Shown here one piece after another: positions 8,368 to 16,748 of a stretch of DNA of 40,740 nucleotides. This DNA is from an uncultured Merdimonas sp. Its GTDB lineage: Bacteria > Bacillota > Clostridia > Lachnospirales > Lachnospiraceae. The position numbers and the translations under genes were made by a program. Under the pieces are notes generated by a model, which saw only the letters and a program-made list of their open reading frames with translations, was not told where the DNA came from and made no database searches. The DNA lies in contig CALWAV010000072.1 in assembly GCA_944375745.1 (NCBI GenBank), positions 1 to 40,740 on the forward strand. The letters are read 5' to 3'. Positions within the stretch are counted from its first letter, which is position 1. Each line of letters opens with the position of its first letter.

Positions 8368-8396
8368 TTGCGCAGAAGCCGCTGATCGACTATAAT
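8368..8396 (+). promoter_or_regulatory. Sigma-A-type promoter upstream of NADP-isocitrate dehydrogenase
   Basis: TTGCGC (8368-8373) and a perfect TATAAT (8391-8396) are separated by 17 bases. Transcription would start about 60 bases before the ATG at 8462. Confidence 0.6.
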
Positions 8397-8461
8397 AGGA
8401 CACAAAGCGCTGCCGGCATATGGCGGCGGAAGCTTAGGAGAATGATTTGAGGAGGACTGAC

Positions 8462-9679
8462 ATGGATAAGATAAAGATGACGACGCCGCTGGTGGAGATG
8501 GATGGAGATGAGATGACCAGAATTCTCTGGAAGATGATCAAGGATGAGCTTTTGCTTCCCTTTGTAGATCTGAAGACCGAGTACTATGATCTGGGCCTGG
8601 AGAACCGGAATGCCACAGACGATCAGGTTACCATCAACTCCGCGGAGGCTACGAAGAAATATGGAGTAGCCGTGAAATGCGCGACGATCACACCCAACGC
8701 AGCCCGTATGGAAGAATATAATCTGAAGGAAATGTGGAAGAGCCCCAATGGAACCATTCGTGCGATCCTGGATGGCACGGTATTCCGTGTCCCGATTATC
8801 GTAAAGGGGATTGAACCCTATGTGAAGACCTGGAAAAAGCCCATTACGGTAGCTCGTCATGCTTATGGAGACATCTACAAAGCTACTGAGATGCGGATTC
8901 CCGGTCCCGGAAAGTGCGAGCTGGTATTTACGGGAGAGGACGGAACGGAAATTCGAGAGACCGTACATGACTTTAAGGAAGGCGGAATCGCTCAGGGAAT
9001 TCACAATCTGACCAGCTCCATTGAGAGCTTCGCCAGAAGCTGCTTCTCCTATGCAGTTTCCCAGAAGCAGGATCTTTGGTTTGCCACCAAGGATACTATC
9101 TCCAAAAAGTACGATCATTACTTCAAGGATGTATTCCAGGAGATTTATGAGAAAGAATATAAGGAAGAGTTCGAAAAGCTGGGAATCGAGTATTTCTATA
9201 CCCTGATCGATGACGCGGTGGCCCGTGTGATCAAGTCCGAAGGCGGCTATATCTGGGCCTGCAAGAATTATGACGGCGATGTGATGAGCGATCTGATTGC
9301 TACAGCCTTTGGCTCCCTGGCTATGATGACCTCTGTTCTGGTATCTCCTCACGGATATTTTGAGTATGAGGCGGCTCATGGAACGGTACAGCGCCATTAC
9401 TACAAGTATCTGAAGGGAGAGGAGACCTCCACCAACTCCATGGCTACGATCTTTGCGTGGTCCGGCGCCCTCAGAAAGCGCGGAGAGCTGGATGGAAACC
9501 AGGCTTTGATGAATTTTGCAGATAAGCTGGAGCAGGCTTCCATCAAGACGATCGAAGATGGAAAGATGACGAAGGATCTGGCGCTGATCACCACGCTTCC
9601 CGATCCGGTGGTGCTTTCCAGCGAGGCATTTATCAAAGAAGTAAGGAACACGTTAGAGGAACTGCTGAATGCTGTTTAA
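8462..9679 (+). CDS. icd: NADP-dependent isocitrate dehydrogenase
   Basis: 405 residues from ATG 8462, chosen over 8447 because GAGGAGG lies at correct distance before it. The sequence is that of the homodimeric NADP-IDH of the eukaryote-like subfamily: [11 protein letters not shown] at the N-terminus, [46 protein letters not shown], the Asp-rich catalytic segment [13 protein letters not shown] and the cofactor loop [10 protein letters not shown]. It oxidatively decarboxylates isocitrate to 2-oxoglutarate with NADP+, feeding glutamate synthesis in an incomplete TCA cycle. Its 3' end overlaps the MBOAT start by 11 bases. Confidence 0.95.
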   Translation: MDKIKMTTPLVEMDGDEMTRILWKMIKDELLLPFVDLKTEYYDLGLENRNATDDQVTINSAEATKKYGVAVKCATITPNAARMEEYNLKEMWKSPNGTIRAILDGTVFRVPIIVKGIEPYVKTWKKPITVARHAYGDIYKATEMRIPGPGKCELVFTGEDGTEIRETVHDFKEGGIAQGIHNLTSSIESFARSCFSYAVSQKQDLWFATKDTISKKYDHYFKDVFQEIYEKEYKEEFEKLGIEYFYTLIDDAVARVIKSEGGYIWACKNYDGDVMSDLIATAFGSLAMMTSVLVSPHGYFEYEAAHGTVQRHYYKYLKGEETSTNSMATIFAWSGALRKRGELDGNQALMNFADKLEQASIKTIEDGKMTKDLALITTLPDPVVLSSEAFIKEVRNTLEELLNAV

Positions 9680-11114
9680 TTCCAATGGATTTTACCTGTT
9701 TCTGCCAATTGTATTTGCGGTTTACTGGCTGACGCCCCGGCGGTACCGGTGGGGCGTTCTGCTGGTGTCCAGCTATTATTTTTATATGAGCGCCGATGCG
9801 CAGTATGTTCTGCTGCTTCTGCTGACGACTCTTGTGTCTTACAGCACGGCTCTTCTTATGAGCCGCGCGGAAAGCAGAAAGCAGAAAAAGCTGTGTCTGG
9901 GCGCGGCTCTGGCTGTATGCCTGGGGCTTCTGATTTTCTTTAAATATTTCAATTTCCTGAGCGGAACGGTCACGGCGGTGTTAAAAAGCATTTCCCTGCC
10001 GGTCAGCGAGGTTACGCTGAATCTGGTGCTTCCGACGGGAATCTCCTTTTATGTGTTCCAGACGCTGGGGTATGTGATTGATGTCTACAAGGGAAAGACA
10101 AAGGCATGTACTCACTTTGGAAAGTATGCGGTATTTGTTTCCTTTTTCCCGCTGCTGCTGGCCGGTCCCATTGAAAGAGCGGAGCACTTGCTTCCCCAGC
10201 TGGAAAAGGAACACAGCTTTGATTCGGAAAAGGCCATTGAAGGGGCGAAGCTGATTGCCTGGGGATATTTTAAGAAAATAGCTATCGCGGATGTGGTGGT
10301 TTCCTGTGTCAATTCGGTTTATGACCAGGTAACAGTCTACACGGGTCTGGCTCTGGGCGTGGCGACATTTTTCTATGCCTTTCAGGTTTACTGTGACTTT
10401 TCCGGATATTCCGATATTGCCAGAGGCGTGGCGAAGCTCTTGGATATTGATCTGATGACAAATTTCAAGAGCCCGTATTTTGCGGCCTCTCTGAAAGAGT
10501 TTTGGAGCCGCTGGCATATCTCGCTTTCCACCTGGTTCCGTGATTATGTCTATATCCCTCTTGGAGGAAACCGTAAGGGAGCCTGGCGCACCAGAATCAA
10601 TCTGCTGGTGACGTTTCTGGTCAGCGGTCTCTGGCATGGAGCAGACTGGACTTTTGTGATCTGGGGCGGTCTCCACGGCCTGGGACAGATCGTGGAAAAG
10701 GAGTGGAACCGTCATTTTCCGCCCAGAAAGGACAGGCGGAGTGCAGTCAGGGTCCTGATTGTGTTTATTTTTGTATGTATTGCATGGATTTTTTTCAGAG
10801 CCAATACCTTTTCTGATGCCATTTATGTGGTGACCCATCTTTTTGATGGAATCGGAAATCCGATTTCCTATGTGAAAGAAGGATATCTGGCCCTGCGGTC
10901 AGCGGGCATCATGCAGAGTTCGGATCTGAAGCTGGTTTTTGTGTGGATTGCCGTGCTTCTGGCTCATGACTGGATTGAACTGAGGCAGAACGCCTGGGAG
11001 TGGCTGGGACGGTTTCGGAAACCGGTCCGTTATGCTTTTTATTTCGCCCTGCTGTTTGTGGTGCTGTACAGCCGCCAGCTTGGAGAATATGAGTTTGTGT
11101 ATTTTCAGTTTTGA
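9669..11114 (+). CDS. MBOAT O-acyltransferase, AlgI/DltB-like
   Basis: 481 residues, about 10-12 membrane segments. It has the AlgI-type signature: [15 protein letters not shown] at the N-terminus, [61 protein letters not shown] and [15 protein letters not shown], with the invariant catalytic His at residue 323. Such proteins move acyl groups, usually acetyl, across the membrane for O-acylation of an exopolysaccharide, teichoic acid or peptidoglycan. The start lies inside icd and its Shine-Dalgarno AGAGGA is within icd codons. The SGNH-type gene 217 bases downstream is the probable partner; the acceptor polymer is unknown. Confidence 0.92.
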   Translation: MLFNSNGFYLFLPIVFAVYWLTPRRYRWGVLLVSSYYFYMSADAQYVLLLLLTTLVSYSTALLMSRAESRKQKKLCLGAALAVCLGLLIFFKYFNFLSGTVTAVLKSISLPVSEVTLNLVLPTGISFYVFQTLGYVIDVYKGKTKACTHFGKYAVFVSFFPLLLAGPIERAEHLLPQLEKEHSFDSEKAIEGAKLIAWGYFKKIAIADVVVSCVNSVYDQVTVYTGLALGVATFFYAFQVYCDFSGYSDIARGVAKLLDIDLMTNFKSPYFAASLKEFWSRWHISLSTWFRDYVYIPLGGNRKGAWRTRINLLVTFLVSGLWHGADWTFVIWGGLHGLGQIVEKEWNRHFPPRKDRRSAVRVLIVFIFVCIAWIFFRANTFSDAIYVVTHLFDGIGNPISYVKEGYLALRSAGIMQSSDLKLVFVWIAVLLAHDWIELRQNAWEWLGRFRKPVRYAFYFALLFVVLYSRQLGEYEFVYFQF

Positions 11115-11317
11115 TACTGTACAGCCGTGCAGAAAAAGCCGCAGGCCGGTACCGGCAGATGTATCTGGCGGGAGCGGAATGGGGATTTTTCTATAGGGCG
11201 CTCAGCCCAAGCCATGGCTTTTAAAGAAGCCATGGCTTGCACGGCTGTACAGTAAAAAAGCCGTGCAGAAAAAACCGCAGGCCGTACAGTAAAAAAGCCG
11301 TGCAGAAAAAGCCACGG
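11115..11317. repeat. Repeat-rich intergenic element between MBOAT and SGNH genes
   Basis: The 217-base gap is almost wholly repetitive. A perfect 17-base inverted repeat joins 11115-11131 (TACTGTACAGCCGTGCA) and 11238-11254. Between the arms lie a palindrome GCCGGTACCGGC (11145-11156) and two copies of the self-complementary AAGCCATGGCTT (11209-11220 and 11227-11238). After the right arm a roughly 37-base unit (beginning GTACAGTAAAAAAGCCGTGC) repeats in tandem at 11247-11283 and 11284-11317, and a partial third copy is at 11119-11147. No open reading frame or promoter is convincing in it. Confidence 0.7.
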
Positions 11318-11331
11318 AATGAGAGATAAGT

Positions 11332-12327
11332 ATGAAAAAATTTTTGCGGAAAATATTACCTTTTATCCTGTTTATTCTCATACTTGAGATTGCGGTTCCC
11401 ATAGCGGTGGATCCGTATAATGTATTTCACTGGAAAAGGATCCGGGATAACGGAGTAGAGCCCAACAGCAATTATATCAAGATGGAGTATGTGCTTCATA
11501 ATCCGGATAAATTCGATTCTTTCCTGTTTGGTTCTTCCCGTACGGGCTTTATCAATGTGGATCGGATTCCGGAAGGAAAATGGTATAATATGTCCTACTC
11601 GGAAGGACTTCCGGCTGAACATCTGGACAATCTGAAGGAAATGATTGAGCACGGACTGATCCCCAAGAATGTTATGATTGGTGTAGACAACATTTCAGCC
11701 TTTGTGGATCCTTCCCTGCATCAAAATCAGTTTTATCGGATTCCTTATCCCAGAGGAAACAAGCTTGGATTTTATGCGAATTATTTCAGCATTAAGGGAG
11801 TGCTCCTGTCGCTGGATGTGATCCTGAATTATGAGCCCACCGATCCGGATTATGTAGAGCGGTATTATGAAAACGGCTGTACAGTCCGGGATCCGTCTCT
11901 GGGCGGAACCTGGGAAGGGGACGCGCCTTACTGGGATGATTATTACAGGGACTATATGAGCTATGCCATTGATGACATGAGGGAAATCGCTGAACTGTGT
12001 GAAGAATATGATATCAACCTGATTGTGTTTACAAACCCTCTTTATTACAGAACCTATCAGCAGTCCAAGTTTTACGGATATGAAAATTTCCTGTCCTGGC
12101 TTTCAGGCGCTGTGGGAGGGTATTATAACTTCAGCAGCGAGAACGCGGTGACCATGGACCGAACCTATTTTTACGAAGCCAGCCATTATACAGAAGAACT
12201 GGGCGACATGATTATCGATAGGATTTTTTACGGGAAGACAGACGAAGAACTGGAAAGCCAGGGCTTCGGTATGTATGTGACAGATGATAATATGGAAGAA
12301 TTTAAAGAAGCGCTGGCCAATCATTGA
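11332..12327 (+). CDS. SGNH-hydrolase-like partner of the MBOAT acyltransferase (DltD/AlgJ-like)
   Basis: 331 residues with one N-terminal membrane anchor (residues 8-26) and an extracytoplasmic domain. FLFGSSRTGF at 64-73 matches the block I nucleophile motif of SGNH/DltD-type proteins (candidate Ser68/Ser69), and YEASHY at 281-286 is in the position of the catalytic D-x-x-H, with His285 present but Glu282 where Asp is usual. Following a MBOAT gene, such proteins complete O-acetylation of a surface polymer, so a two-protein acylation module is the likely role. The start has only a weak Shine-Dalgarno (GAGAGATAAGT). Its stop codon overlaps the end of the convergent ABC-F gene by seven bases. 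Confidence 0.8.
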   Translation: MKKFLRKILPFILFILILEIAVPIAVDPYNVFHWKRIRDNGVEPNSNYIKMEYVLHNPDKFDSFLFGSSRTGFINVDRIPEGKWYNMSYSEGLPAEHLDNLKEMIEHGLIPKNVMIGVDNISAFVDPSLHQNQFYRIPYPRGNKLGFYANYFSIKGVLLSLDVILNYEPTDPDYVERYYENGCTVRDPSLGGTWEGDAPYWDDYYRDYMSYAIDDMREIAELCEEYDINLIVFTNPLYYRTYQQSKFYGYENFLSWLSGAVGGYYNFSSENAVTMDRTYFYEASHYTEELGDMIIDRIFYGKTDEELESQGFGMYVTDDNMEEFKEALANH

Positions 12328-12337
12328 GCCAGCGCTT
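12308..12337. terminator. Bidirectional terminator hairpin built over two overlapping stop codons
   Basis: Perfect 10-base arms AAGCGCTGGC (12308-12317) and GCCAGCGCTT (12328-12337) with a 10-base loop that contains both TGA stop codons, one for each strand (12325-12327 plus; 12323-12321 minus). On the minus strand the stem is followed by CTTTAAATTC, a modest U-rich tail; on the plus strand no U-run follows. Confidence 0.6.
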
Positions 12338-14228
12338 CCCATTGTTCATATAAAGTTTCCAGCTGTTTCTTCAGCTCCTCCTGTTCTTTGTGGAGCTTCT
12401 GGCATTCCGCCACATTGGTATAGACCTCTTCGTGGGTCATCAGTTCATTGATTTCCTCATCCCGGCTTTCCAGCTCAAAAATCTGGCTTTCCGTCTTTTT
12501 CAGATCGTTTTCCCGCTTTCTCTGCTTTGCCTGTTCTTCCTTCTGCTGCTTCCAGTCCAGTTTTGCGGCGGAGGGTGTCTCTTCTTCGGCAGAGATGTCC
12601 GCAGCAGAAGAGGAGGGCGTCAGAATATCATGCTTTTCCAGATAATAGTCATAATTTCCGATGTAGTTTACCAGAATGCCGTCTGTCAGATCCAGAATCC
12701 GTGTGGCGGTTTTATTGATAAAGTACCGGTCATGGGATACGTAGAGCACGGTGCCGGTATAACGGTTCAGAGCCTGCTCCAGGATTTCCTTGGATACAAT
12801 GTCCAGATGGTTTGTGGGCTCATCCAGAATCAGAAAGTTAGCTTCGGAAAGCATCAGCTTGGCCAGGGAGACCCGGCCCCGTTCTCCGCCGCTTAAGTCT
12901 GCGATGCGCTTGAATACATCATCGCCGGTGAACAGAAAAGCGGCCAGAGTGCTGCGGATTGTAGTGTTGTCCAGATCCGGGTAAGCATCGGAAATTTCCT
13001 CGAACAGGGTCTTTTCCGGGTGAAGAACGTGATGTTCCTGATCATAGTATCCGATCTGGACCTTTGCTCCCAGGGTAAAAGAACCATTGTCCGCGTCCAG
13101 AAGTCCGTTCAGGATCTTCAGAATGGTGGTCTTTCCGGTACCGTTGTTTCCGATCAGGGCCACCCGTTCTCCCCGTTTGATGGAGAAATTCAGATCTGTG
13201 AACAGGGTGAGCGGACCGAAGGATTTTGCAAGGTGTTCCACAGTCAGCACATCATTTCCGCTGGTGATTTTCGGTTCCAGCGTAATGTGCATTTCCGAGC
13301 GGACCTCGGTGGGCTTTTCCAGGACCTCCATTTTATCCAGCATTTTTTCCCGGCTTTCCGCCCGGCGGATGGATTTTTCCCTGTTAAAGGATTTCAATTT
13401 TGCGATGACCTCTTCCTGATGTTTAATCTCCCGCTGCTGGTTCAGCCAGGCGTTCATGCGCGCCTCTCGGAGCTGGGCTTTCTTGGCGGCGTAATCCGAG
13501 TAATTTCCCTGAAATACTGTCACCTCGCCGGCGTCGATTTCAATGATTTTTGTGGCAATTTTATTCAGAAAATACCGGTCATGTGCCACAACCAGAACGG
13601 CTCCGTCGTAATTTAAAAGGAAAGTTTCCAGCCAGGCGATGGAGTTCATATCCAGATGGTTGGTAGGCTCGTCCAGAAGAATCAGATCCGGGTGGGAGAG
13701 CAGAAGCTTGCCCAGAGATACCCGGGTCTTCTGTCCTCCGGACAGGGTGCTGACCTGTTTGGAAAAATCCTCTTCTTCAAAGCCCAGACCTTTGAGAACC
13801 CCGGTGATTTCACTTTTGTAGGCGTAGCCGTTCTTCTGCTCGAATTCATGGCTGAGGCGGGTATACTGAGCCAGAGCATTTTCCAGTTTCTCACCGGACA
13901 GCTCTTTCATGCTGCTTTCAAGCTCGTGTATGTTCTGCTCCAGATCGATCACATCCTGCTTTACGGTAAGCAGTTCTTCGTAGATGGTCCGTCCGCTTTC
14001 CAGGTCCTGATGCTGTGCCAGATAGCCGATGGATTTTCCCTTTGACAGGACGGCTTCCCCGGAATCCGCCTCCAGTTCGCCCACGATGATTTTCAGGAGG
14101 GTGGATTTCCCGGCCCCGTTGATGCCGACGATGGCGGCTTTTTCTCTGTCTTCTATATGAAAGGACGCATTTTTCAGAATGACATCTGTTCCGAATGCCT
14201 TATTGATATTCTGACATGAAAGTATCAT
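12321..14228 (-). CDS. ABC-F family ATP-binding protein (ribosome-associated)
   Basis: 635 residues from ATG 14228, chosen because CAGAGGTAATATAT precedes it and MILSCQNINKAFG is the normal ABC-F start; an upstream in-frame ATG at 14312 lies inside a palindromic element. Two ABC cassettes are present, with Walker A GINGAGKST and GNNGTGKTT, signatures LSGGQKTRV and LSGGERGRV, and Walker B ending LDEPTNHLD in both. A helical linker with a Arg-rich stretch (EARMNAWLNQQREIKHQ) joins them, and a coiled coil occupies about residues 555-630. No membrane domain exists. ABC-F proteins act in the ribosomal E site, relieving stalling or giving antibiotic protection; this architecture is nearest YdiF/Uup, so a housekeeping role is as likely as resistance. 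Confidence 0.92.
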   Translation of the reverse strand: MILSCQNINKAFGTDVILKNASFHIEDREKAAIVGINGAGKSTLLKIIVGELEADSGEAVLSKGKSIGYLAQHQDLESGRTIYEELLTVKQDVIDLEQNIHELESSMKELSGEKLENALAQYTRLSHEFEQKNGYAYKSEITGVLKGLGFEEEDFSKQVSTLSGGQKTRVSLGKLLLSHPDLILLDEPTNHLDMNSIAWLETFLLNYDGAVLVVAHDRYFLNKIATKIIEIDAGEVTVFQGNYSDYAAKKAQLREARMNAWLNQQREIKHQEEVIAKLKSFNREKSIRRAESREKMLDKMEVLEKPTEVRSEMHITLEPKITSGNDVLTVEHLAKSFGPLTLFTDLNFSIKRGERVALIGNNGTGKTTILKILNGLLDADNGSFTLGAKVQIGYYDQEHHVLHPEKTLFEEISDAYPDLDNTTIRSTLAAFLFTGDDVFKRIADLSGGERGRVSLAKLMLSEANFLILDEPTNHLDIVSKEILEQALNRYTGTVLYVSHDRYFINKTATRILDLTDGILVNYIGNYDYYLEKHDILTPSSSAADISAEEETPSAAKLDWKQQKEEQAKQRKRENDLKKTESQIFELESRDEEINELMTHEEVYTNVAECQKLHKEQEELKKQLETLYEQWEALAQ

Positions 14229-14294
14229 ATATATTACCTCTGATTCTGCTTTTGTCTTTCGCTGATCTTCTGCCGGTTCTGCCGCGGTTTTGCG

Positions 14295-14489
14295 GTTATT
14301 ATTCACAGCCACCCGCCCACATGCGCACTCGTCGCCTCTTTGAGGCTCCAGTTCCGCTCCTTACGGAGCTAAGACTGCTTATGTGGGCGGGGTGACTGCT
14401 TCACAGTCCTGATTCAGACATGGGAACAGATGCTTACGTGCCAGCACGACACATCTGTTCCCATGTCTGAATCGGCTGTGAATAGTAAC
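14295..14489. repeat. Multibranched palindromic element upstream of ABC-F gene
   Basis: Almost every base can pair. The outer stem joins 14295-14310 (GTTATTATTCACAGCC) and 14474-14489 with one mismatch. Inside are two arms. Arm 1 pairs 14310-14322 (CACCCGCCCACAT) with 14381-14394 and contains stem-loops GCCTC-TTT-GAGGC (14334-14346) and GCTCC-TTAC-GGAGC (14356-14369). Arm 2 is a perfect 22-base inverted repeat, 14411-14432 with 14452-14473, loop of 19 bases. A small GACTG-CTTCA-CAGTC stem lies between them (14394-14408). It occupies about half of the 420-base gap between the divergent ABC-F and rex genes. No U-tract follows on either strand. Confidence 0.75.
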
Positions 14490-14554
14490 GTTTTGCGGCA
14501 TATGCCGGCAGAGATTATTATAACGAAAAAGGAGACAGGAGACAAGAAGATTCT

Positions 14555-14572
14555 TTGTGAAGAATTTTGCAA
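14555..14572. promoter_or_regulatory. Candidate Rex operator upstream of rex
   Basis: TTGTGAA-GAAT-TTTGCAA matches the architecture of the Rex box (TTGTTAA-N4-TTAACAA) with the conserved TTG..AA and TT..CAA ends kept. It ends six bases before the -35 of the rex promoter, which suits NADH-responsive autoregulation. The central bases diverge, so this is a candidate. Confidence 0.45.
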
Positions 14573-14577
14573 AATCA

Positions 14578-14607
14578 TTGACAATTTTTTCGCAAATCGC
14601 TTATAAT
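14578..14607 (+). promoter_or_regulatory. Sigma-A promoter for rex
   Basis: A perfect TTGACA (14578-14583) and perfect TATAAT (14602-14607) with an 18-base spacer. The start codon of rex lies 42 bases after the -10. Confidence 0.8.
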
Positions 14608-14648
14608 AGAGTCAGTTTATAATACTTTTTTATCAAAGGACGTGTAAA

Positions 14649-15317
14649 ATGAAAGACGAGCGCAACACGGAAGAAAGAGAAATTTCAAAAGCGGTCATCA
14701 AGCGGCTGCCGCGGTACTACCGGTATCTTGGCGAGCTGATGGAGAATGGCGTAGAAAGAATTTCCTCCGGAGAACTGAGTGCAAGGATGAGCGTCACGGC
14801 ATCTCAGATCCGTCAGGACCTGAATAACTTCGGCGGCTTCGGACAGCAGGGGTACGGCTACAATGTAAAATATCTGTACGAAGAGATCGGAAAGATTCTG
14901 GGACTTGACAAAAGACATAATATGATTATTGTGGGTGGCGGCAATCTGGGACAGGCGCTGGCCAACTATGTGGATTTCGAGAAGAAGGGCTTTTATATCA
15001 AAGGAATTTTTGATGTAAATCCTGTGCTGAAGGGGTTAAGCGTCAGGGGCATCCAGATACATATGCTGGATGATCTGGAAAGCTTCATCCGGGACGAGGA
15101 GATTCAGATCGCGGCGCTGACGCTGCCGAAATCCAAGGCAGAGGAGATGACAGAGCTGCTGGTGAAGTATGGAATTAAGGCCATCTGGAACTTTGCCCAT
15201 ATTGATCTGCAGGTTCCTCCGGATGTTCTGGTGGAGAATGTACATCTGTCAGAGAGCCTGATGCAGCTTTCTTACAATATTACACGGTATGAGAAGGAAC
15301 ATCCGCGTTCAGAATAA
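14649..15317 (+). CDS. rex: Redox-sensing transcriptional repressor Rex
   Basis: 222 residues. The N-terminal winged helix (KAVIKRLPRYYRYLGEL through SQIRQDLNNFGGFGQQGYGY, residues 14-71) is the Rex DNA-binding domain and is followed by a Rossmann domain with GGGNLG at 96-101 and FDVNP about residue 121, then a domain-swapped C-terminal helix. Rex senses the NADH/NAD+ ratio and represses fermentation and electron-transfer genes, leaving DNA when NADH is high. The window holds a strong promoter and a plausible operator upstream, and NADH-linked nfnAB about 10 kb downstream. A hairpin terminator follows. Confidence 0.97.
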   Translation: MKDERNTEEREISKAVIKRLPRYYRYLGELMENGVERISSGELSARMSVTASQIRQDLNNFGGFGQQGYGYNVKYLYEEIGKILGLDKRHNMIIVGGGNLGQALANYVDFEKKGFYIKGIFDVNPVLKGLSVRGIQIHMLDDLESFIRDEEIQIAALTLPKSKAEEMTELLVKYGIKAIWNFAHIDLQVPPDVLVENVHLSESLMQLSYNITRYEKEHPRSE

Positions 15318-15330
15318 TCTGAAAACAGGA

Positions 15331-15398
15331 AGGGACTGCCGCCGGCCATATGATTGGGTTTCGCAATCCGAGGGCATTTGCAGCAGTCCCTTTTCTTT
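15331..15398 (+). terminator. Rho-independent terminator after rex
   Basis: AGGGACTGC (15331-15339) pairs with GCAGTCCC (15383-15390), and the stem is followed immediately by TTTTCTTTT. The 43-base loop contains a smaller GATTG/CAATC stem. Confidence 0.75.
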
Positions 15399-15458
15399 TG
15401 CCTGTCAGGACTTCCTGATTGGGCAGAAAAACATATATTATAGGTAGGAGCTAAGATT

Positions 15459-16649
15459 ATGAAAGAATACCAGCGCGTGGCGGCCTGGGTGGATCTGGAC
15501 GCCATCGAAGAAAATTTTGACGCCATGAAAGCGGTCCTTCCGGCCGGCACGCAGATAGCGGCAGTTGTAAAGGCGAATGGCTACGGGCATGGAGCAGTGC
15601 CTGTCGCAAGGATGATAGAGTCAAAGGATTATATCTGGGGGTTTGCGGCGGCCACCATGGAGGAGGCGCTGGCGCTTAAAGATCATGGAATTCAGAAACC
15701 TGTGCTTGTGCTGGGATATGTATTTCCGGAGGACTATCCTCTTCTGGTATCCAGGGACATCCGGGCCACGGTTTTCCGGATGGATATGGCACAGGAGCTG
15801 TCAAAGGAGGCTGTGCGGCAGAAAAAAGAGGTCTCCGTCCATATCAAGCTGGATACGGGAATGAGCCGGATTGGATTCCCCGATACGGAGGAGAGCCTGG
15901 AAACCATCTGCCGGATACAGAAGCTTCCCGGCTTATTGCTGGAGGGAATGTTTACCCATTTTGCCAGAGCGGATGAGGCAGATAAGACCTATGCGGACCG
16001 GCAGCTTGCCCGTTTTCTGAAATTCCGGGAAGCCTGCGAGGAAAGAGGCGTGCATTTTCCTATCTGCCACTGCGCCAACAGCGCTGCCATCATAGATATG
16101 CCGGAGGCCAGCCTGAATCTGGTGAGAGCCGGCATTGCTATTTACGGCCTCTATCCTTCTGATGAGGTGGACAGGGAGCAGGTGGTTTTGAGACCGGCCA
16201 TGGAACTGAAGAGCCACATTGTTCATGTAAAAGAGATTCCTGCGGGCACACAGGTAAGCTACGGAGGAATCTACACGGCTCCGGATACAAGACGCATCGC
16301 CACGATTCCTGTGGGCTATGGGGACGGCTATCCCAGAAGCCTTTCAGATAAGGGCTGTGTGCTGATCAGAGGAAAACGGGCGCCTATCCGGGGCAGGGTC
16401 TGCATGGATCAGCTTATGGTGGATGTGACGGAAATACCGGAAGCGGAGCCGGGAATGGAAGTGACGCTTTTCGGAACGGATGGAGGGGAGACCCTTTCCA
16501 TGGATGAGCTGGCGGAGCTTTCCGGGCGCTTCAATTATGAGTTTGCCTGCGATCTGTCCGGAAGAGTTCCGAGAATCTATCTGCGCCGCGGGAAGATTGC
16601 CGGTATTGCGGAAGATATCTGGACGCCGCGGCTGGCGGAGAAGGAATAA
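15459..16649 (+). CDS. alr: Alanine racemase
   Basis: 396 residues. The PLP lysine is Lys38 in AVVKANGYGHGA, and the second catalytic residue is Tyr268 in VSYGGIYTA, followed by IATIPVGYGDGYPR and the CMDQLMVDVT active-site segment. Fold-type III TIM barrel followed by the C-terminal beta domain, at normal family length. It makes D-alanine for peptidoglycan (and teichoic acid D-alanylation where present). ATG 15459 follows GGTAGGAGCTAAGATT. A MazF-type RNase gene begins 99 bases downstream, a linkage also found in Bacillus and many Firmicutes. Confidence 0.96.
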   Translation: MKEYQRVAAWVDLDAIEENFDAMKAVLPAGTQIAAVVKANGYGHGAVPVARMIESKDYIWGFAAATMEEALALKDHGIQKPVLVLGYVFPEDYPLLVSRDIRATVFRMDMAQELSKEAVRQKKEVSVHIKLDTGMSRIGFPDTEESLETICRIQKLPGLLLEGMFTHFARADEADKTYADRQLARFLKFREACEERGVHFPICHCANSAAIIDMPEASLNLVRAGIAIYGLYPSDEVDREQVVLRPAMELKSHIVHVKEIPAGTQVSYGGIYTAPDTRRIATIPVGYGDGYPRSLSDKGCVLIRGKRAPIRGRVCMDQLMVDVTEIPEAEPGMEVTLFGTDGGETLSMDELAELSGRFNYEFACDLSGRVPRIYLRRGKIAGIAEDIWTPRLAEKE

Positions 16650-16748
16650 GGCCGGAGGCTCTGTATACACGTGAAGATTTTGGAAATACTTCAGATAGGA
16701 CTGCCGGGAGGCGGTCAGAAGATTTTCAGGATCGGAGTGTGAAAGAAT

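Noticed and set aside
14229..14312. In-frame upstream extension of ABC-F to ATG 14312
   Set aside because: The ATG sits inside a palindromic element, without a ribosome-binding site, while ATG 14228 has one and matches the normal ABC-F N-terminus.
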